From NCBI RefSeq assembly GCF_004369225.1, contig NZ_QFFZ01000031.1, positions 1-44,278 of the forward strand: a stretch of 44,278 nt of DNA, given 5' to 3'. Both the position numbers and the translations under genes were made by a program. This document shows positions 44,071 to 44,278 of the stretch, piece after piece; position 1 is the stretch's first letter, and each line of letters opens with the position of its first letter. The DNA comes from Pelotomaculum propionicicum (GTDB lineage: Bacteria; Bacillota; Desulfotomaculia; Desulfotomaculales; Pelotomaculaceae). The notes under the pieces are model-generated. The model was not told the DNA's origin, did no database searches, and was given only the letters and a program-made list of their open reading frames with translations.

Positions 44071-44278
44071 TCCAAAATAAAATCACTCCCTCCCGCATAA
44101 TTATTCTTTATATTCAATTAAAAAGCCCAGCGGTAAAATGTCAAGCACCATTTTCGAGAAAACTGGAAAATATTTTGTCCTGGGAAAGCAAAAAAGGCAA
44201 TAAAAAACTGATCCCAGATACTCAACTGGTAATAACTGGGCAACCAAGAAGGCGGTCACTTATAGGAGGCGATCAACC
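44071..44278 (+). other. Non-coding DNA to the window edge with a ribosome-binding site
   Basis: No gene is visible. TAGGAGG at 44262-44268 is a strong Shine-Dalgarno 10 bases before the window end, so a gene on the + strand probably starts just outside. I see no clear promoter or terminal repeat. Confidence 0.5.

Noticed and set aside
1-44278. tRNA or rRNA genes
   Set aside because: I saw no GGTTCRANTCC-type T-loop with matching cloverleaf, and no rRNA core sequence on either strand. Very unusual tRNAs could still be missed by eye.

Overview
The window reads as chromosome from a spore-forming, Gram-positive anaerobe of class Clostridia, probably near Pelotomaculum/Desulfotomaculum (Peptococcaceae in the wider sense). 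The reasons are the Firmicutes gene order dprA-topA-trmFO-xerC-hslVU-codY-rpsB-tsf-pyrH-frr-uppS-cdsA-dxr-rseP-ispG-proS-(...)-rimP-nusA-ylxR-infB-rbfA-nrnA-truB-ribF-rpsO-pnp, strong AGGAGG ribosome-binding sites with many GTG/TTG starts, sporulation genes (a DUF2953 protein plus ytfJ, and a YtvI-like membrane protein), the MEP isoprenoid route (dxr, ispG) and moderate G+C. The genus is inference. All genes but one are on the + strand.

Layout. 1-566: C-terminal remnant of a probable transposase and non-coding DNA. 567-4880: a DHH-CBS-CCA/poly(A) polymerase fusion, an M50 membrane protease and trpS, closed by a terminator. 4907-6646: one unrecognised minus-strand gene, then the DUF2953-ytfJ pair behind a sigma-F-like promoter. 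6761-9560: a three-gene NHEJ operon (Ku, stand-alone ligase domain, stand-alone polymerase domain). 9651-18492: dprA, topA, trmFO, xerC, hslV, hslU, codY. 18477-21923: rpsB, tsf, pyrH, frr, a PASTA-like mini-protein and a 2x[4Fe-4S] ferredoxin. 22022-31428: cell-envelope and isoprenoid genes (uppS, cdsA, YtvI-like, dxr, rseP, ispG), proS and an MGDG-synthase-like glycosyltransferase. 31657-32337: an MgtC family protein. 32351-40749: translation and ribosome-maturation operon rimP to ribF behind a near-consensus promoter. 40788-41322: two small unknown genes with their own promoter. 41323-44070: rpsO and pnp. The right edge ends on a Shine-Dalgarno for a gene outside the window.

How the genes work together. 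The core is an information-processing and envelope cluster: ribosome components and factors, RNA turnover (NrnA, PNPase, CCA enzyme), lipid carrier and phospholipid precursor synthesis, and intramembrane proteolysis. The accessory parts are the NHEJ operon, the small-gene pairs and the intergenic repeats.

The most unusual signal is in the spaces between genes. At least four families of short, imperfect inverted or tandem repeats fill intergenic gaps. Three copies of one family (12973-13272, 27081-27274, 31427-31641) begin at, or one base inside, the stop codon of the upstream gene and end just before the next gene. One of them appears to have removed the start codon of trmFO. Near-twin palindromic elements sit between hslV and hslU and before dxr, and a REP-like hairpin seems to supply the ribosome-binding site of xerC.
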